Source of the DNA: RPQJ01 sp963707145
GTDB taxonomy: Bacteria > Pseudomonadota > Gammaproteobacteria > Steroidobacterales > Steroidobacteraceae
DNA length: 64,000 nucleotides
NCBI GenBank assembly: GCA_963707145.1
Contig: CAVPOQ010000008.1
Span: 868,001-932,000 of the forward strand
Reading direction: 5' to 3'
The position numbers and the translations under genes were made by a program. The notes under the pieces were generated by a model that was given only the letters and a program-made list of their open reading frames with translations, had not been told where the DNA came from and searched no databases. Positions within the stretch are counted from its first letter, which is position 1. Every line of letters begins with the position of its first letter. This document shows, piece by piece, positions 26,721 through 36,273 of this stretch.

Positions 26721-29284
26721 GTGCCCGGCGGCCTGACGCGCCGCGTCGCCACCGCCTCGCGCGGATCCTCGGGCCAGTAGTGCTTCGGGTAGCGACCCTT
26801 CAGCTCCTTGCGCACCTCGTGGTAGCCGCGCGACCAGAAGCTCTCGAGGTCGCGCGTGACCTGGACGGGGCGTCGCGCCGGCGACAGCAGCTCCATCGTG
26901 ACCGCCACGCGCCCCTCCGCCACGCGCGGCGATTCGACGAGGCCGAACACCTCCTGCAGGCGCACCGCCAGCGTCGGCACGCCGCCGGAGTAGTCGATGG
27001 CGATGCGCGAGCCGCTCGGCACGGCGAGATGCGTGGGTGCGACGGTGTCGAGTCGCCGCTGGGCGTTCCAGTCGAGCAGGCCGAGCAGCGCGGCGCGCAG
27101 GTCGAGTCGCGCGAGCTGCTCGCGGCGCGTGATGCCCTCGAGCCACGGCGCGAGCCACGACTCGAGCGAGGCGAGCAGCGCGCGGTCGGAAACGTCGGGC
27201 CATGTCGCGGCGCCGCGCGGGTCGTGGGCCCGCGCGAAGGCGACCCGCGCGCGCCACTGGTCGAGATCGCGGGTCCACGGCAGGCAGCCGAGGCCGAGCG
27301 CCCGGATGCCCGCGAGCATCGCGGTCGTTGCCTCCGCGCCGACGCCGCGCAGCGGCTCGTCCGCGATCACCAGCCCACCCAGCCGCCGCACGCGTCGCGC
27401 GGCCACCGCCTCGCTGCGCGGGTCCCACTCGACGCGCGTCGTCTCCTCGATCAGCGCGCCGAAATGCCGCTCGAGCAGCGCGGGGTCGAGCGGCGCGGCG
27501 AGCTGGATGCGTGCCTCGCGATCGCCGGCGTCGAGTGCGGCGACCACGAGGTACTCGGAGCGCGCCAGCGCGCTCGGCCCGGGCAGCGCCGCGCCGCGGC
27601 CGCCCGCGAGCAGGTAGCGTCCGCCCTCGCCGCCGCGCGATCGGCCGATGCGGTCGGGGTAGGCGAAGGCGAGCAGCAGCCCAACGGCGGCCGATTCATC
27701 GAGGTTCGTGCCGTCCGGGTTGCCGCGCGTCGCGCGGCGGTCTAGCTGGCGCTCGAGCTGGCCGGCGACACGCTCGATGCGCGCGATCGCGCCGCGGTCG
27801 GCCGTCATGCCATGCGGCAGGGACCGGCCCCACAGTGCGTCGAGCCGGCTGCGGAGATCCGGATCCGCGGGACCTGCGATGCCGCGCAACGGGTCGCGCT
27901 CCGAGAGCACGGCCGCGATCGCGCAGCCGAGCGGCCCGAGGCCGAGTGCCTGTGCGCGCAGCACGAGGTGCGCGAGCCGCGGGTGCACGCCCAGTGCGGC
28001 CATGTCCCGGCCGAGCGCAGTGACGCGGCCGCCGGCGTCGAGCGCCTCGAGCCCGGCGAGCAGTTCGCGGGCCTGCGCCAGCGCGGCGGCGGGCGGCGGG
28101 TCGAGCCACGCGAGCGAGGCCGCGTCCTCGCAGCCCCAGCAGGCGAGCTCGAGCGCCAGCGGCGCGAGGTCGGCCTCGAGGATCTCGGGCGGCGTCTGCG
28201 GCAGCAGCGCCGCCTGTGCCGACTCGCTCCACAGCCGATGGCAGACGCCCGGCGCGGTGCGTCCCGCGCGGCCGCGGCGCTGGTCCGCCGAGGCACGCGA
28301 AATGCGCACGGTCTCGAGGCGGCTCATGCCGGTGGCGGGATCGAAACGGTTGCGACGCTCGAGGCCCGAGTCCACGACGATGCGCACGCCGTCGATGGTG
28401 AGGCTGGTTTCGGCGATGTTGGTGGCGACGATCACCTTGCGGCGTCCGCGCGGTTCGGCGCGCAGCACGGCGTCCTGCGCGCCAGAGGGCAGGTCGCCGT
28501 ACAGGGGCAGCAAGGCGAACCGATCGGGCGCCAGTTGCCCGGCCAGTATTTCGATGACGCGCCGGATCTCGCCCGCGCCCGGCAGGAAGGCGAGCAGGTC
28601 GCCCTCGTGCGCATCGAGTGCGGCGACGATGCGGGCGGCAACGCGCGATGCAAACTGCGGTCCCGGCAGCGGCCCGGGCGGCGTCGCCTGCGTGCCCGGC
28701 GGCGGCGCGAAGCAAACAGTCTCGACCTCGAACATGCGTCCCGGCGCCCGCACCACGTGCGCCGCGCCCATCACTCTCGCGAGGGCGTCGCCGTCGAGCG
28801 TCGCGGACATCACCAGCAGCCGGAGATCCGGCCGCAGGTGCCGCTGGCATTCGAGCGCCAGCGCGAGGCCGAGGTCGGCCTGCAGGCTGCGCTCGTGGAA
28901 CTCGTCGAAGATCACGCAGGCGACGCCCTCGAGCGCCGGGTCGTGCTGCAGCATCCGCGTCAGGATGCCCTCGGTCGCCACCTCGATGCGCGTGCGCGGG
29001 CCGACGCGCGTCTCGAGCCGCGTGCGGAAGCCGACGCGTTCTCCGGCGCGTTCGCCGAGCGTCGAGGCCATGCGCTCGGCCACGGCGCGCGCGGCGATGC
29101 GGCGCGGCTCGAGCATCACGATGCGGCCGTCCCGGCGCCACGCAGCGTCGAGCAGCGCCAGCGGCACGACGGTGCTCTTGCCGGCGCCCGGCGGCGCCTC
29201 GAGCACGGCCTGCGTGCCGTCCTCGAGGGCTGCGGCGAGCGAGGGCAGGGCCTCGACGATCGGCAGTGGCGGGAGCGCGGTCAT
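26717..29284 (-). CDS. hrpB: ATP-dependent helicase HrpB
   Basis: An 855-residue DEAH-box RNA helicase, the usual length. The motifs are APPGAGKSTVVPLALL (Walker A), FDEFHERSLQADL (the DEAH-box position), VMSATLDG (motif III), TNIAETSLTIDGVR and DQRRGRAGRTAPG (motif VI), and the HrpB-specific C-terminal domain ending DLESFWSRGYHEVRKELKGR then YPKHYWPEDP. I chose the ATG at 29284; the frame extends further upstream without domain similarity. Confidence 0.93.
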   Translation of the reverse strand: MTALPPLPIVEALPSLAAALEDGTQAVLEAPPGAGKSTVVPLALLDAAWRRDGRIVMLEPRRIAARAVAERMASTLGERAGERVGFRTRLETRVGPRTRIEVATEGILTRMLQHDPALEGVACVIFDEFHERSLQADLGLALALECQRHLRPDLRLLVMSATLDGDALARVMGAAHVVRAPGRMFEVETVCFAPPPGTQATPPGPLPGPQFASRVAARIVAALDAHEGDLLAFLPGAGEIRRVIEILAGQLAPDRFALLPLYGDLPSGAQDAVLRAEPRGRRKVIVATNIAETSLTIDGVRIVVDSGLERRNRFDPATGMSRLETVRISRASADQRRGRAGRTAPGVCHRLWSESAQAALLPQTPPEILEADLAPLALELACWGCEDAASLAWLDPPPAAALAQARELLAGLEALDAGGRVTALGRDMAALGVHPRLAHLVLRAQALGLGPLGCAIAAVLSERDPLRGIAGPADPDLRSRLDALWGRSLPHGMTADRGAIARIERVAGQLERQLDRRATRGNPDGTNLDESAAVGLLLAFAYPDRIGRSRGGEGGRYLLAGGRGAALPGPSALARSEYLVVAALDAGDREARIQLAAPLDPALLERHFGALIEETTRVEWDPRSEAVAARRVRRLGGLVIADEPLRGVGAEATTAMLAGIRALGLGCLPWTRDLDQWRARVAFARAHDPRGAATWPDVSDRALLASLESWLAPWLEGITRREQLARLDLRAALLGLLDWNAQRRLDTVAPTHLAVPSGSRIAIDYSGGVPTLAVRLQEVFGLVESPRVAEGRVAVTMELLSPARRPVQVTRDLESFWSRGYHEVRKELKGRYPKHYWPEDPREAVATRRVRPPGT

Positions 29285-29404
29285 GTTGCGGCCGTGGAGT
29301 CTACCGTGCGGGCCACCGGTTGCCGGTCGCGGCATGCCCGCCGGGTGACTCGCGCTCCGGCGGCAGGCACCATGGCGCACCCGACCGGCTCCAGAGGTGA
29401 TTCG

Positions 29405-29890
29405 ATGTCCGCCGAAGTCATGTGGTACGTCCTGGCCGCGCTGCTGGTGTTCGCCGGACTCGCTGGCTCGGTACTGCCTGCGCTGCCCGGCGTGCCGCTG
29501 GTGTTTGCGGGCCTGCTGGTCGCCGCGTGGGCCGACGACTTCACGCGCGTGGGCGCGGTGACTCTGGTGCTGCTCGGCCTGCTCACGCTCGCGTCGTTCG
29601 CGATCGACTTCACGGCGACGGCGCTGGGCGCCAAGCGCGTGGGCGCCACCAAGCTCGCGGTGGTGGGGGCCGCACTCGGCACGCTCGGCGGCCTGTTTCT
29701 CGGGATTCCCGGGCTGGTCCTCGGACCGTTCGTGGGCGCGGTTGCGGGCGAGATGCTGTCGCACGGGCAGTGGCAGCAGGCGACGCGCGCCGGCGTCGCC
29801 ACGTGGATGGGACTGCTGTTCGGCACGCTCGCCAAGCTCGCGCTGGTGTTCACGATGCTCGGGGTGTTCGCGTTCGCGTACTTCGTCTGA
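29405..29890 (+). CDS. DUF456 membrane protein
   Basis: A 161-residue protein with about five transmembrane helices and the glycine-rich DUF456 repeats (LPALPGVPLVFAGLL and LGIPGLVLGPFVGAVAGEM). The family has no established function. Divergent from hrpB with a 120-bp gap. Confidence 0.88.
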   Translation: MSAEVMWYVLAALLVFAGLAGSVLPALPGVPLVFAGLLVAAWADDFTRVGAVTLVLLGLLTLASFAIDFTATALGAKRVGATKLAVVGAALGTLGGLFLGIPGLVLGPFVGAVAGEMLSHGQWQQATRAGVATWMGLLFGTLAKLALVFTMLGVFAFAYFV

Positions 29891-30009
29891 AGCCGCCGCA
29901 GGCGTCCCGTCGGTCAAGCCGTTTGCGCTGATTGCCAGTGCCGGGCCCGGCATTGCCACCCTCGGCCCCGGCGAGTAGATTGGATCGGGCGCGGAAACAC
30001 GGGTGTCGT

Positions 30010-30279
30010 ATGAAATCAATCGCGTTGCGCCTTGCCTCGGTCGTGCTGCTCGCCACGGCGATGTCTCCGGCTGCTCACGCAGGTGTCGTGAGCGGCACGG
30101 CGAACGGGACGGTGACGATCCTCGGGCCCTCTGGCCCCGTCGCCCAGGTGAATGGGCCTTACCAGATCGACCTGCCGCCGGGGCAGTACACGGCGTTCTG
30201 CGGCAATCGGCCGGCAACTCCGTCGAGCTTTCAGAGCCTTTCCACACCGGTGACTGTCGACTTCACCTGTCCGTCCTAG
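30010..30279 (+). CDS. Small exported hypothetical protein (89 aa)
   Basis: It has an N-terminal signal peptide (ALRLASVVLLATAMSPAAHA), then about 65 residues of beta-rich sequence with two cysteines (AFCGN and FTCPS) that could pair in the periplasm. I know no family. It is followed after 10 bp by a gene in the same direction. Confidence 0.6.
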   Translation: MKSIALRLASVVLLATAMSPAAHAGVVSGTANGTVTILGPSGPVAQVNGPYQIDLPPGQYTAFCGNRPATPSSFQSLSTPVTVDFTCPS

Positions 30280-30289
30280 GAATCGGTGG

Positions 30290-31624
30290 GTGCCTGAGAC
30301 GTCCAGACCGCCTGAGTCGCAAGGTCCGGAGACGCCGCCGGTCGCGGAGCAGTCGGGAAACTGGCGTTCGAATCTCGTTTTCATCGCCGACGTCAGCCAG
30401 AAGCTGGCCATCCCGCTGCTGACGGTTGCAGCGACCGGTCTCGGCATCTACCTGAGCTACAACGCGAACGAGCGTGCCCGACTCTCGAGGGAGCGCGAGC
30501 AGGAAATCGCCGCGGAGAACAATCGGCTGTCGCTGCAGAACCAGCGCGAGCAGTCGGAAACGGGCATCCGCTCCGCGATGTTCAGGGAGCTCGTCGGTCC
30601 TCTGCTGAGTGGAGAAGAAGAGAAGAGCGAAACGTCGCAGCAGGCAGCAGAGCGACTGGCCCTGCATGCCGAATTGTTGACGCTCAATTTTCACGAGCAC
30701 TTCGAACTCGGTCCGGCCCTGCGTTACGTGGACGGCCTCAAGTCCCAGACCGACGAAGCGCGCAATCGACTCAGGAGTGCCGCCCGACGCGTGATCTCGC
30801 GCCAGCTCGCGCCGTTGATGGCGACGCCCGACGAGGCAGGGGACGCCAGGAAATCGGACTACGTCGAGATCAAGCTGAGCGAGTACCTCGAACGGCGACC
30901 CGCTCGCGACCAGCGATCCGTTTCGGCGGAGCGCCCAGTTCTGCCGTCGTGCTATCAGCTGCCCGCCCCCGAGCCGGGACAGGTCATCGATCCCTGCAAG
31001 AGGTCCGCCGACGACCCTGAAGTGGTCGAAATGATCTGTTCGACCGAGCGACCGATGCGGGAACTGGAGATCGGTACTGGAGCGACGGCCACGAAAGTAA
31101 TGATCCAGGAGCAGGTGCAACCGCTGATCATTCGCTCGCCGGATTGTCAGGACACCCTGAAGGTCACATTCAGTTCGTTCGATTGGGACGGCGGGGCAGT
31201 CACCGTCTTCGTCGAGACTCAGCCCCCGGGCGATCTGGGCGAACAGGAGGCGGCGGGGTGCGCGAAGAAGAGTAACCACCCACCGGCTGCGCGGGCGGGG
31301 AAACTCCCGAGACAGAGCATCGAATTCACGCTGACGCCGTATTCGCTGCCTTTTTCGGACAACACGTTGCTGGCCAGCGGCAATCGCTTCGGCGTGTACG
31401 TCAAGACTGCAGATGAGATTGCGTGCAAGCCGGATGGCCAGGGGACGGAGATTGAGCGACAAGCGGTCGTGTGGTTCGTCTGGTTCCCGCAGGATTTCGT
31501 GCCGCCCAGGGAGCGGCCCCTCGAGCTGGACCTCAAGGCTTCCGATTCGGAGGACCGCGGGGCCGACGATGGCAGCCGCAAGGCGAGCGGTGGCCCCCCC
31601 GCGGCGGGGGGCACCGGAACTTAG
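30290..31624 (+). CDS. Hypothetical membrane-anchored protein with coiled coil (444 aa)
   Basis: The GTG at 30290 starts a Pro-rich N-terminus. One transmembrane helix follows (LAIPLLTVAATGLGIYLSY, about 40-58), then a charged coiled coil (LSREREQEIAAENNRLSLQN) and a roughly 330-residue extracytoplasmic or cytoplasmic domain with several cysteines. The C-terminus (GMARQ-free, Gly/Ala-rich PPAAGGTGT) is low complexity. No family recognised. Same strand as the small exported protein before it, with a 10-bp gap. Confidence 0.65.
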   Translation: MPETSRPPESQGPETPPVAEQSGNWRSNLVFIADVSQKLAIPLLTVAATGLGIYLSYNANERARLSREREQEIAAENNRLSLQNQREQSETGIRSAMFRELVGPLLSGEEEKSETSQQAAERLALHAELLTLNFHEHFELGPALRYVDGLKSQTDEARNRLRSAARRVISRQLAPLMATPDEAGDARKSDYVEIKLSEYLERRPARDQRSVSAERPVLPSCYQLPAPEPGQVIDPCKRSADDPEVVEMICSTERPMRELEIGTGATATKVMIQEQVQPLIIRSPDCQDTLKVTFSSFDWDGGAVTVFVETQPPGDLGEQEAAGCAKKSNHPPAARAGKLPRQSIEFTLTPYSLPFSDNTLLASGNRFGVYVKTADEIACKPDGQGTEIERQAVVWFVWFPQDFVPPRERPLELDLKASDSEDRGADDGSRKASGGPPAAGGTGT

Positions 31625-31639
31625 CAATACCGCCGGTCC

Positions 31640-32506
31640 CTACGCCGCGTACAGCCCGCGGCACTCCGTCTCGCGGCCGCGCACCACGCGCCGGCCGACG
31701 AGCGCTCCGTGCGTCTCGGTGACGACGGTGTGCTGTCCTTCGGCGTGCTCGTCGTCGTAGAAGTAGATCACCACCCAGTCGCGCGTGCGGTTCAGCTGGT
31801 GCGCCTGCGCGGTGTTCGAGAACAGCGCCGTGAAGTGCCAGCCGTCGCGCGCGGTGTGCAGCACCGGCAGCCAGGCCTCGCCGGTGGGATTGAAGCGGCG
31901 CGGCGCGATCGTGGGCAGCGTCCCGGCCTCCGCGCCGCGGCGGTACGCCTCGTCCACCGCGAGCAGCGTTGCGATCGAGGGACCCTGCGCGACGTGGCGC
32001 GAGGCCGCCGTGAACTTCGGCCGGCTGCGCGAGAGCATCGATTGCAGGCTGGCGCGGATCGCCGCGGCGCGCCGCGGACCGATGCCCGGCACGGACTCGA
32101 GGCGGCCGTCGTGGGCCGCGAGTTCGAGCGCCTCGAGCGTGTCCACGTGCAGTTCCTCGTGGATGCGCTCGGCGAGGCGATGGCCGAGGCCGGGGACGAC
32201 CGTGAGCAGTTGCACCGGATCGGCGTTGCCGCGCAGCCGCTCGAGCTGGATCCAGCGGCCTGTGCGCGTCATCTCGAGCAGCGCGGAGGCGATGCCCCGC
32301 CCGATGCCGGGCAGCGCCTCGAGCCCGGGCAGTCCCTCACGCTCGACGATGTCGGCGACGTCCGCGGGCAACGCGAGCACGGTGGCGGCGGCCTTGCGAT
32401 AGGCCGAGACGCGGAACGGATTGGCCCCCTGCGCCTCGAGCAGGTCGGCGGCCTCCCGCAGGCGGTCGGCGCAGCGCGCGTTGCTCGACGCGGCGATGTC
32501 GTTCAT
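31640..32506 (-). CDS. Helix-hairpin-helix DNA-binding protein (PolX-like N-terminal domain)
   Basis: A 288-residue protein. Residues about 10-75 match the 8-kDa domain of family X polymerases (LREAADLLEAQGANPFRVSA then YRKAA). HhH motifs follow (LEALPGIGRGIASALLE, VPGLGHRLAERIHEEL and VPGIGPRRAAAIRAS). No polymerase catalytic domain is present; the C-terminal third (YRRGAEAG to WVVIYFYDDEHAEG) is a separate conserved region. It probably binds DNA. Confidence 0.82.
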   Translation of the reverse strand: MNDIAASSNARCADRLREAADLLEAQGANPFRVSAYRKAAATVLALPADVADIVEREGLPGLEALPGIGRGIASALLEMTRTGRWIQLERLRGNADPVQLLTVVPGLGHRLAERIHEELHVDTLEALELAAHDGRLESVPGIGPRRAAAIRASLQSMLSRSRPKFTAASRHVAQGPSIATLLAVDEAYRRGAEAGTLPTIAPRRFNPTGEAWLPVLHTARDGWHFTALFSNTAQAHQLNRTRDWVVIYFYDDEHAEGQHTVVTETHGALVGRRVVRGRETECRGLYAA

Positions 32507-32512
32507 GGTGGT

Positions 32513-32953
32513 TCAGGCGACCTGGTCGGGCGGGGAGTCCGGGTGCAGCTCTCTCAGGACGCGGGCGAGCGCGCGGCAGGCGTCCGTGGTCGTGAAGATG
32601 CCGACGAGCTTCCCGGCGCGGGTCACGAGTGCCGACCCGACGTGGCGCTCGGCCATGGTGGCGGCGACCTCCTCGAGGTGGTCGCCGGCGTCCACCACGT
32701 AGCACTCCGGCTGGAACACGTCGCTCACCCTGAGCTCGCGCTCCGGCGGCGAGCCGAGGTCCGGCCCCAGCGCCAGCTTGATGTCGCGGTCGGTGAGCAC
32801 GCCGGCGAGCACGCCGTCGCGCGTCACCGGCAGGTGGCGGATGTGACGCTCGCGCAGGAACGCGTGCGCCTCGGCAAGCGGCGCCTCGATGTCGATCGAG
32901 AACGGGAAGGGCGTCATGTACGCCAGGATCTGCGGGAGCCGTTGTCGGGACAT
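32513..32953 (-). CDS. CBS-domain pair protein
   Basis: A 146-residue protein made of two CBS repeats: LRERHIRHLPVTRDGVLAGV then LTDRDIKLA, and TMAERHVGSALVTRAGKLVG then IFTTTDACRAL. Such pairs bind adenine nucleotides. It lies 6 bp upstream of the HhH gene start, so both are probably one operon. Confidence 0.88.
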   Translation of the reverse strand: MSRQRLPQILAYMTPFPFSIDIEAPLAEAHAFLRERHIRHLPVTRDGVLAGVLTDRDIKLALGPDLGSPPERELRVSDVFQPECYVVDAGDHLEEVAATMAERHVGSALVTRAGKLVGIFTTTDACRALARVLRELHPDSPPDQVA

Positions 32954-33095
32954 CGCGGCCGGATCTGGACGGGCGTCGTACCCGGGCGATGCTGCCCCGC
33001 GCCGTGCGCTAGGACCATTCGGGTTTTACGAGAGGCGGCCGGCGCAGACTATGATTCGGGATCTTCGTCATGGGGCCCATGCGCCCGGAGTGCCA

Positions 33096-34565
33096 ATGGT
33101 CCGTTCGCTGTTGCGCTGGCTGATGCTCGCGGCTGGCTCCGCGCTGTTCGGGCTCGCGCTGGTCGGGCTGGGCTTCTATGCGCGTTACCTGGGCAACGGG
33201 CCCCCGCTCAATCCGTGGCAGCGAGTGGCGCTGGCGGATTTCACCGCCGGCCAGGAGGCGGAGGTGGCGACGATCGAGGGTTATCGCAAGCTCGAGGACC
33301 GGCTGTTCGCCGACCTCGAGTCGCGCGTCTATCGCCCCGCCGCCGGCGAGCCGGAGCTTTTCAACCGCTACCGCAATGGCAGCCGCAGCGACCCGACGGT
33401 CTGGCCGCAGAACTGGAACCGCACCTTCTACCTGCCGCCCGCGGCCGATGCGCCGCCGCGCGGGGCCGTGCTGCTGCTGCACGGCCTGACGGACTCGCCC
33501 TACAGCATGCGCTCGATCGGCGAGCACCTCGCCGCACGGGGCTTCGAGGTCGTTGGGCTGCGGCTGCCGGGTCACGGCACCGCGCCGTCGGGGCTGTTGA
33601 GCTTCCGCATCGAGGACATGCAGGCCGCCGTGCGCATCGCCGCGCGGGACCTGGCCAGCCGCGGTCCGCCCGGCCGCCCGTTTTTCCTGGTGGGCTATTC
33701 CAACGGCGCGGCGCTCGCGGTGGACTACTCGCTCAGCGTGCTCGAGGGCGAGGCGCTGCCGCGGCCCGCGGGACTGGTGCTGCTGTCGCCCGCCATCGCG
33801 ATCTCCAAGTTCGCCGTCGTCGGCCGCGTGAAGACCGGCCTGTCCTCGCTGCCCGGGTTCGAGCGCGCGGCCTGGGAGACCATCGCCCTCGAGTTCGATC
33901 CGTACAAGTACACGTCATTCAGTCTCCACGCGGGCGGCGAGACCTTCCGCCTCACGCGGCGCCTCGCACGCGGTATCGACCGGCTGGCCGACGGGCATCC
34001 GCTGCGCGAGTTCCCGCCCGTGCTGGCGTTCGTCTCGACGGTGGACGCGACCGTCGAGGCGAAGGCCGTGAGCACCACGCTGCTCGACCGGCTCGCGCCC
34101 GGGGATCACGAACTCGTGCTGTTCGACGTCAACCGCTACTCGGGCATCCAGGAACTGCTGGTCAAGGATCCGGGCAGGCTCACCCGCGAACTCGAGTCGC
34201 GGGCCGGACGCCCGTACGCGCTCACGGTCGTCACCAACCAGTCGCGCGACACGCTGCAGGCGCTCGAGCGGCGCGTCCCCGCGGGCAGCGTCCAGCCGGC
34301 CTTGCGGCCGCTCGCCCTGGCGTGGCCGGCGCAGGTGTTCTCGCTGTCGCACGTCGCGCTGCCGTTCCCGCCGGACGACCCGCTGTACGGCTACGACGTG
34401 GCCCCCGGCGCGAACCACGTGCAGCTCGGCAGGATCCAGGTGCATGGCGAGAACGGCGTGCTGAGCGTGCCGACCTGGACCCTCACGCGCCAGCGCAGCA
34501 ACCCGTTCCACGCGTACATGCTCGAGCGCATCGACGCATTCCTCGACGGGAAGGGTGCGCGCTGA
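33096..34565 (+). CDS. Membrane-anchored alpha/beta hydrolase (lipase/lysophospholipase-like)
   Basis: A 489-residue hydrolase. An N-terminal anchor helix (WLMLAAGSALFGLALVGLGF) precedes the fold, which has an oxyanion loop VLLLHGLTDSPYSM, the nucleophile elbow GYSNGA (Ser), an acid region around VSTVDATVEAK and a C-terminal His in ANHVQLG. I chose the ATG at 33096 because the anchor starts there; 33051 is possible. Probably a lipase on the periplasmic face. Substrate unknown. Confidence 0.82.
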   Translation: MVRSLLRWLMLAAGSALFGLALVGLGFYARYLGNGPPLNPWQRVALADFTAGQEAEVATIEGYRKLEDRLFADLESRVYRPAAGEPELFNRYRNGSRSDPTVWPQNWNRTFYLPPAADAPPRGAVLLLHGLTDSPYSMRSIGEHLAARGFEVVGLRLPGHGTAPSGLLSFRIEDMQAAVRIAARDLASRGPPGRPFFLVGYSNGAALAVDYSLSVLEGEALPRPAGLVLLSPAIAISKFAVVGRVKTGLSSLPGFERAAWETIALEFDPYKYTSFSLHAGGETFRLTRRLARGIDRLADGHPLREFPPVLAFVSTVDATVEAKAVSTTLLDRLAPGDHELVLFDVNRYSGIQELLVKDPGRLTRELESRAGRPYALTVVTNQSRDTLQALERRVPAGSVQPALRPLALAWPAQVFSLSHVALPFPPDDPLYGYDVAPGANHVQLGRIQVHGENGVLSVPTWTLTRQRSNPFHAYMLERIDAFLDGKGAR

Positions 34566-34587
34566 CGACCTGGACCACTGAGGCAGG

Positions 34588-36204
34588 ATGCCCCGACCGA
34601 TGACCCAGGCCGCATGCCGCCCGCGCAGGGCCCCGATTCCGGCCGGCAGGCTGGCGCGCCTCGCCCTGCTCGCCGTCCTGCCGTGGCTCACGCACTGCGC
34701 GACTGCGCCCTCGCTCGAAGGCATCGAACCGAGCTACGCGCTGCCGCCGCTGCCGGGAAGCGCGCTCGATGAGGCGGTGCTCGATGAACTCGGCGACGCG
34801 CCGGACGTCAACAGCGTACGGCTCGTGGACCACAACGCGATGGCCTTCGCCTACCGGGCGGTCACCGCCGACGCGGCACGGCGCTCGCTCGACGTGCAGT
34901 ACTACATCTGGAACGACGACCTGACCGGACGCCTGCTCGCGGCGGACCTGATGCGTGCCGCCGAGCGCGGCGTGCGGGTGCGCGTGCTGTTGGACGACAT
35001 CGACGCACGCGCCAAGCACGAGGTGTTCCTCGTGGCCGACCTGCACCCCAACGTCGAGGTTCGCATCTTCAACCCGTTCTACAGCCGCGAAGGAACGCTC
35101 GGCTGGCTGACCGAGTGGACCGTTCGCGCGAACCGCCTCAACCGCCGCATGCACAACAAGGCCTGGATCGCCGACAACCGCGTCGCGATCGTCGGGGGCC
35201 GCAACGTCGGCAACGAGTACTTCGGCGCGTCCGGGCATTCGAATTTCAGCGACCTCGACGTGCTGCTGTCCGGGCCCGTGGTCGCGGAGGTGAGCGCCGC
35301 GTTCGACGCCTACTGGAACAGCCCGAGCGCCGTGCCCGTGTCGCGCTTCGAGGGCCGCAAGCCGAAGCCCGAGCAGCTCGCGAAGCTGATCGAGGGGGCA
35401 CAGGCGTATCGCGAAAAGACGAGCGACAACCCCTACCTCACCGCGCTGCGTGACCCGCAGAAACGCGCGGCGCTGCTCGCCGATCGCCCGGCGCCGCTGC
35501 GGGTGGCGAACCTGCGCCTGCTGGTGGACGATCCGGCCAAGATCGGCCGGGAGACCGAGACATCCGAGGCCTCGAACGTGCTCGCCGGTCTCGAGGGCCT
35601 GATGTCATCCGCCGGCGACGAGATGCTGATCTTCTCGCCGTACTTCGTGCCGCGCAGCGACGGCCGGCGCGCCCTCGTCAGGCAGGCGCGGCGCGGTGTG
35701 CGCGTCGCGGTGCTCACCAACTCGCTGGCCGCCACCGACGTGGCCGCCGTGCACACCGGCTACGCCCGCGAGCGGCGCGAACTGCTCGCCGGCGGCGTCG
35801 AGCTCTACGAAATGAAGCGCAGGGCGGGCAGCGAGGAGGAGCGCCAGCGGATCAGCCTGGTCGGCTCCTCCGGCACCAGCCTGCACACCAAGGCCATGAT
35901 CGTCGACCGCCGCTGGGTGTTCGTGGGTTCGATGAATCTCGACCCGCGCTCCGCGTTCCTCAATACCGAGATGGGCGTGCTGATCGAGAGCGAGGCGCTG
36001 GCGGAGCAGGTGCGCAGCGAGTTCGAGCGGGCCACCGGCCCCGAACTGAGCTACCGGGTGGTGCTCGAGGAGCACGAGGGGCTCGTCTGGTACGACCGCG
36101 TCAACGGCAAGGACCGCCGGCTCGAGCGCGAGCCCGACGCGAGCGCGGGACGCCGCCTCGGCGTGACGCTGCTGCGGCTGGTGCCGCTCGATTCCCAGCT
36201 CTGA
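34588..36204 (+). CDS. Phospholipase D-family lipoprotein (cardiolipin synthase-like)
   Basis: A 538-residue protein with two PLD (HKD) motifs: MHNKAWIADNRVAIVGGRNV, and LHTKAMIVDRRWVFVGSMNL then DPRSAF. A lipobox-like LTHCAT near residue 37 suggests envelope anchoring. Start choices are 34588 and 34600. It lies 22 bp after the hydrolase gene and is likely co-transcribed. Phosphatidyl transfer or phosphodiesterase activity is inferred. Confidence 0.85.
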   Translation: MPRPMTQAACRPRRAPIPAGRLARLALLAVLPWLTHCATAPSLEGIEPSYALPPLPGSALDEAVLDELGDAPDVNSVRLVDHNAMAFAYRAVTADAARRSLDVQYYIWNDDLTGRLLAADLMRAAERGVRVRVLLDDIDARAKHEVFLVADLHPNVEVRIFNPFYSREGTLGWLTEWTVRANRLNRRMHNKAWIADNRVAIVGGRNVGNEYFGASGHSNFSDLDVLLSGPVVAEVSAAFDAYWNSPSAVPVSRFEGRKPKPEQLAKLIEGAQAYREKTSDNPYLTALRDPQKRAALLADRPAPLRVANLRLLVDDPAKIGRETETSEASNVLAGLEGLMSSAGDEMLIFSPYFVPRSDGRRALVRQARRGVRVAVLTNSLAATDVAAVHTGYARERRELLAGGVELYEMKRRAGSEEERQRISLVGSSGTSLHTKAMIVDRRWVFVGSMNLDPRSAFLNTEMGVLIESEALAEQVRSEFERATGPELSYRVVLEEHEGLVWYDRVNGKDRRLEREPDASAGRRLGVTLLRLVPLDSQL

Positions 36205-36273
36205 CACTGACTGCCGCCGCCGCCCGGCGAGCGGCTATCATGCCCGGACAACGCCTCGCGCGAAGGACGCCGC

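Noticed and set aside
31709..34603. Plus-strand open frame of 964 codons
   Set aside because: Runs across three real genes (HhH and CBS proteins on minus, hydrolase on plus in another frame) and has no domain.
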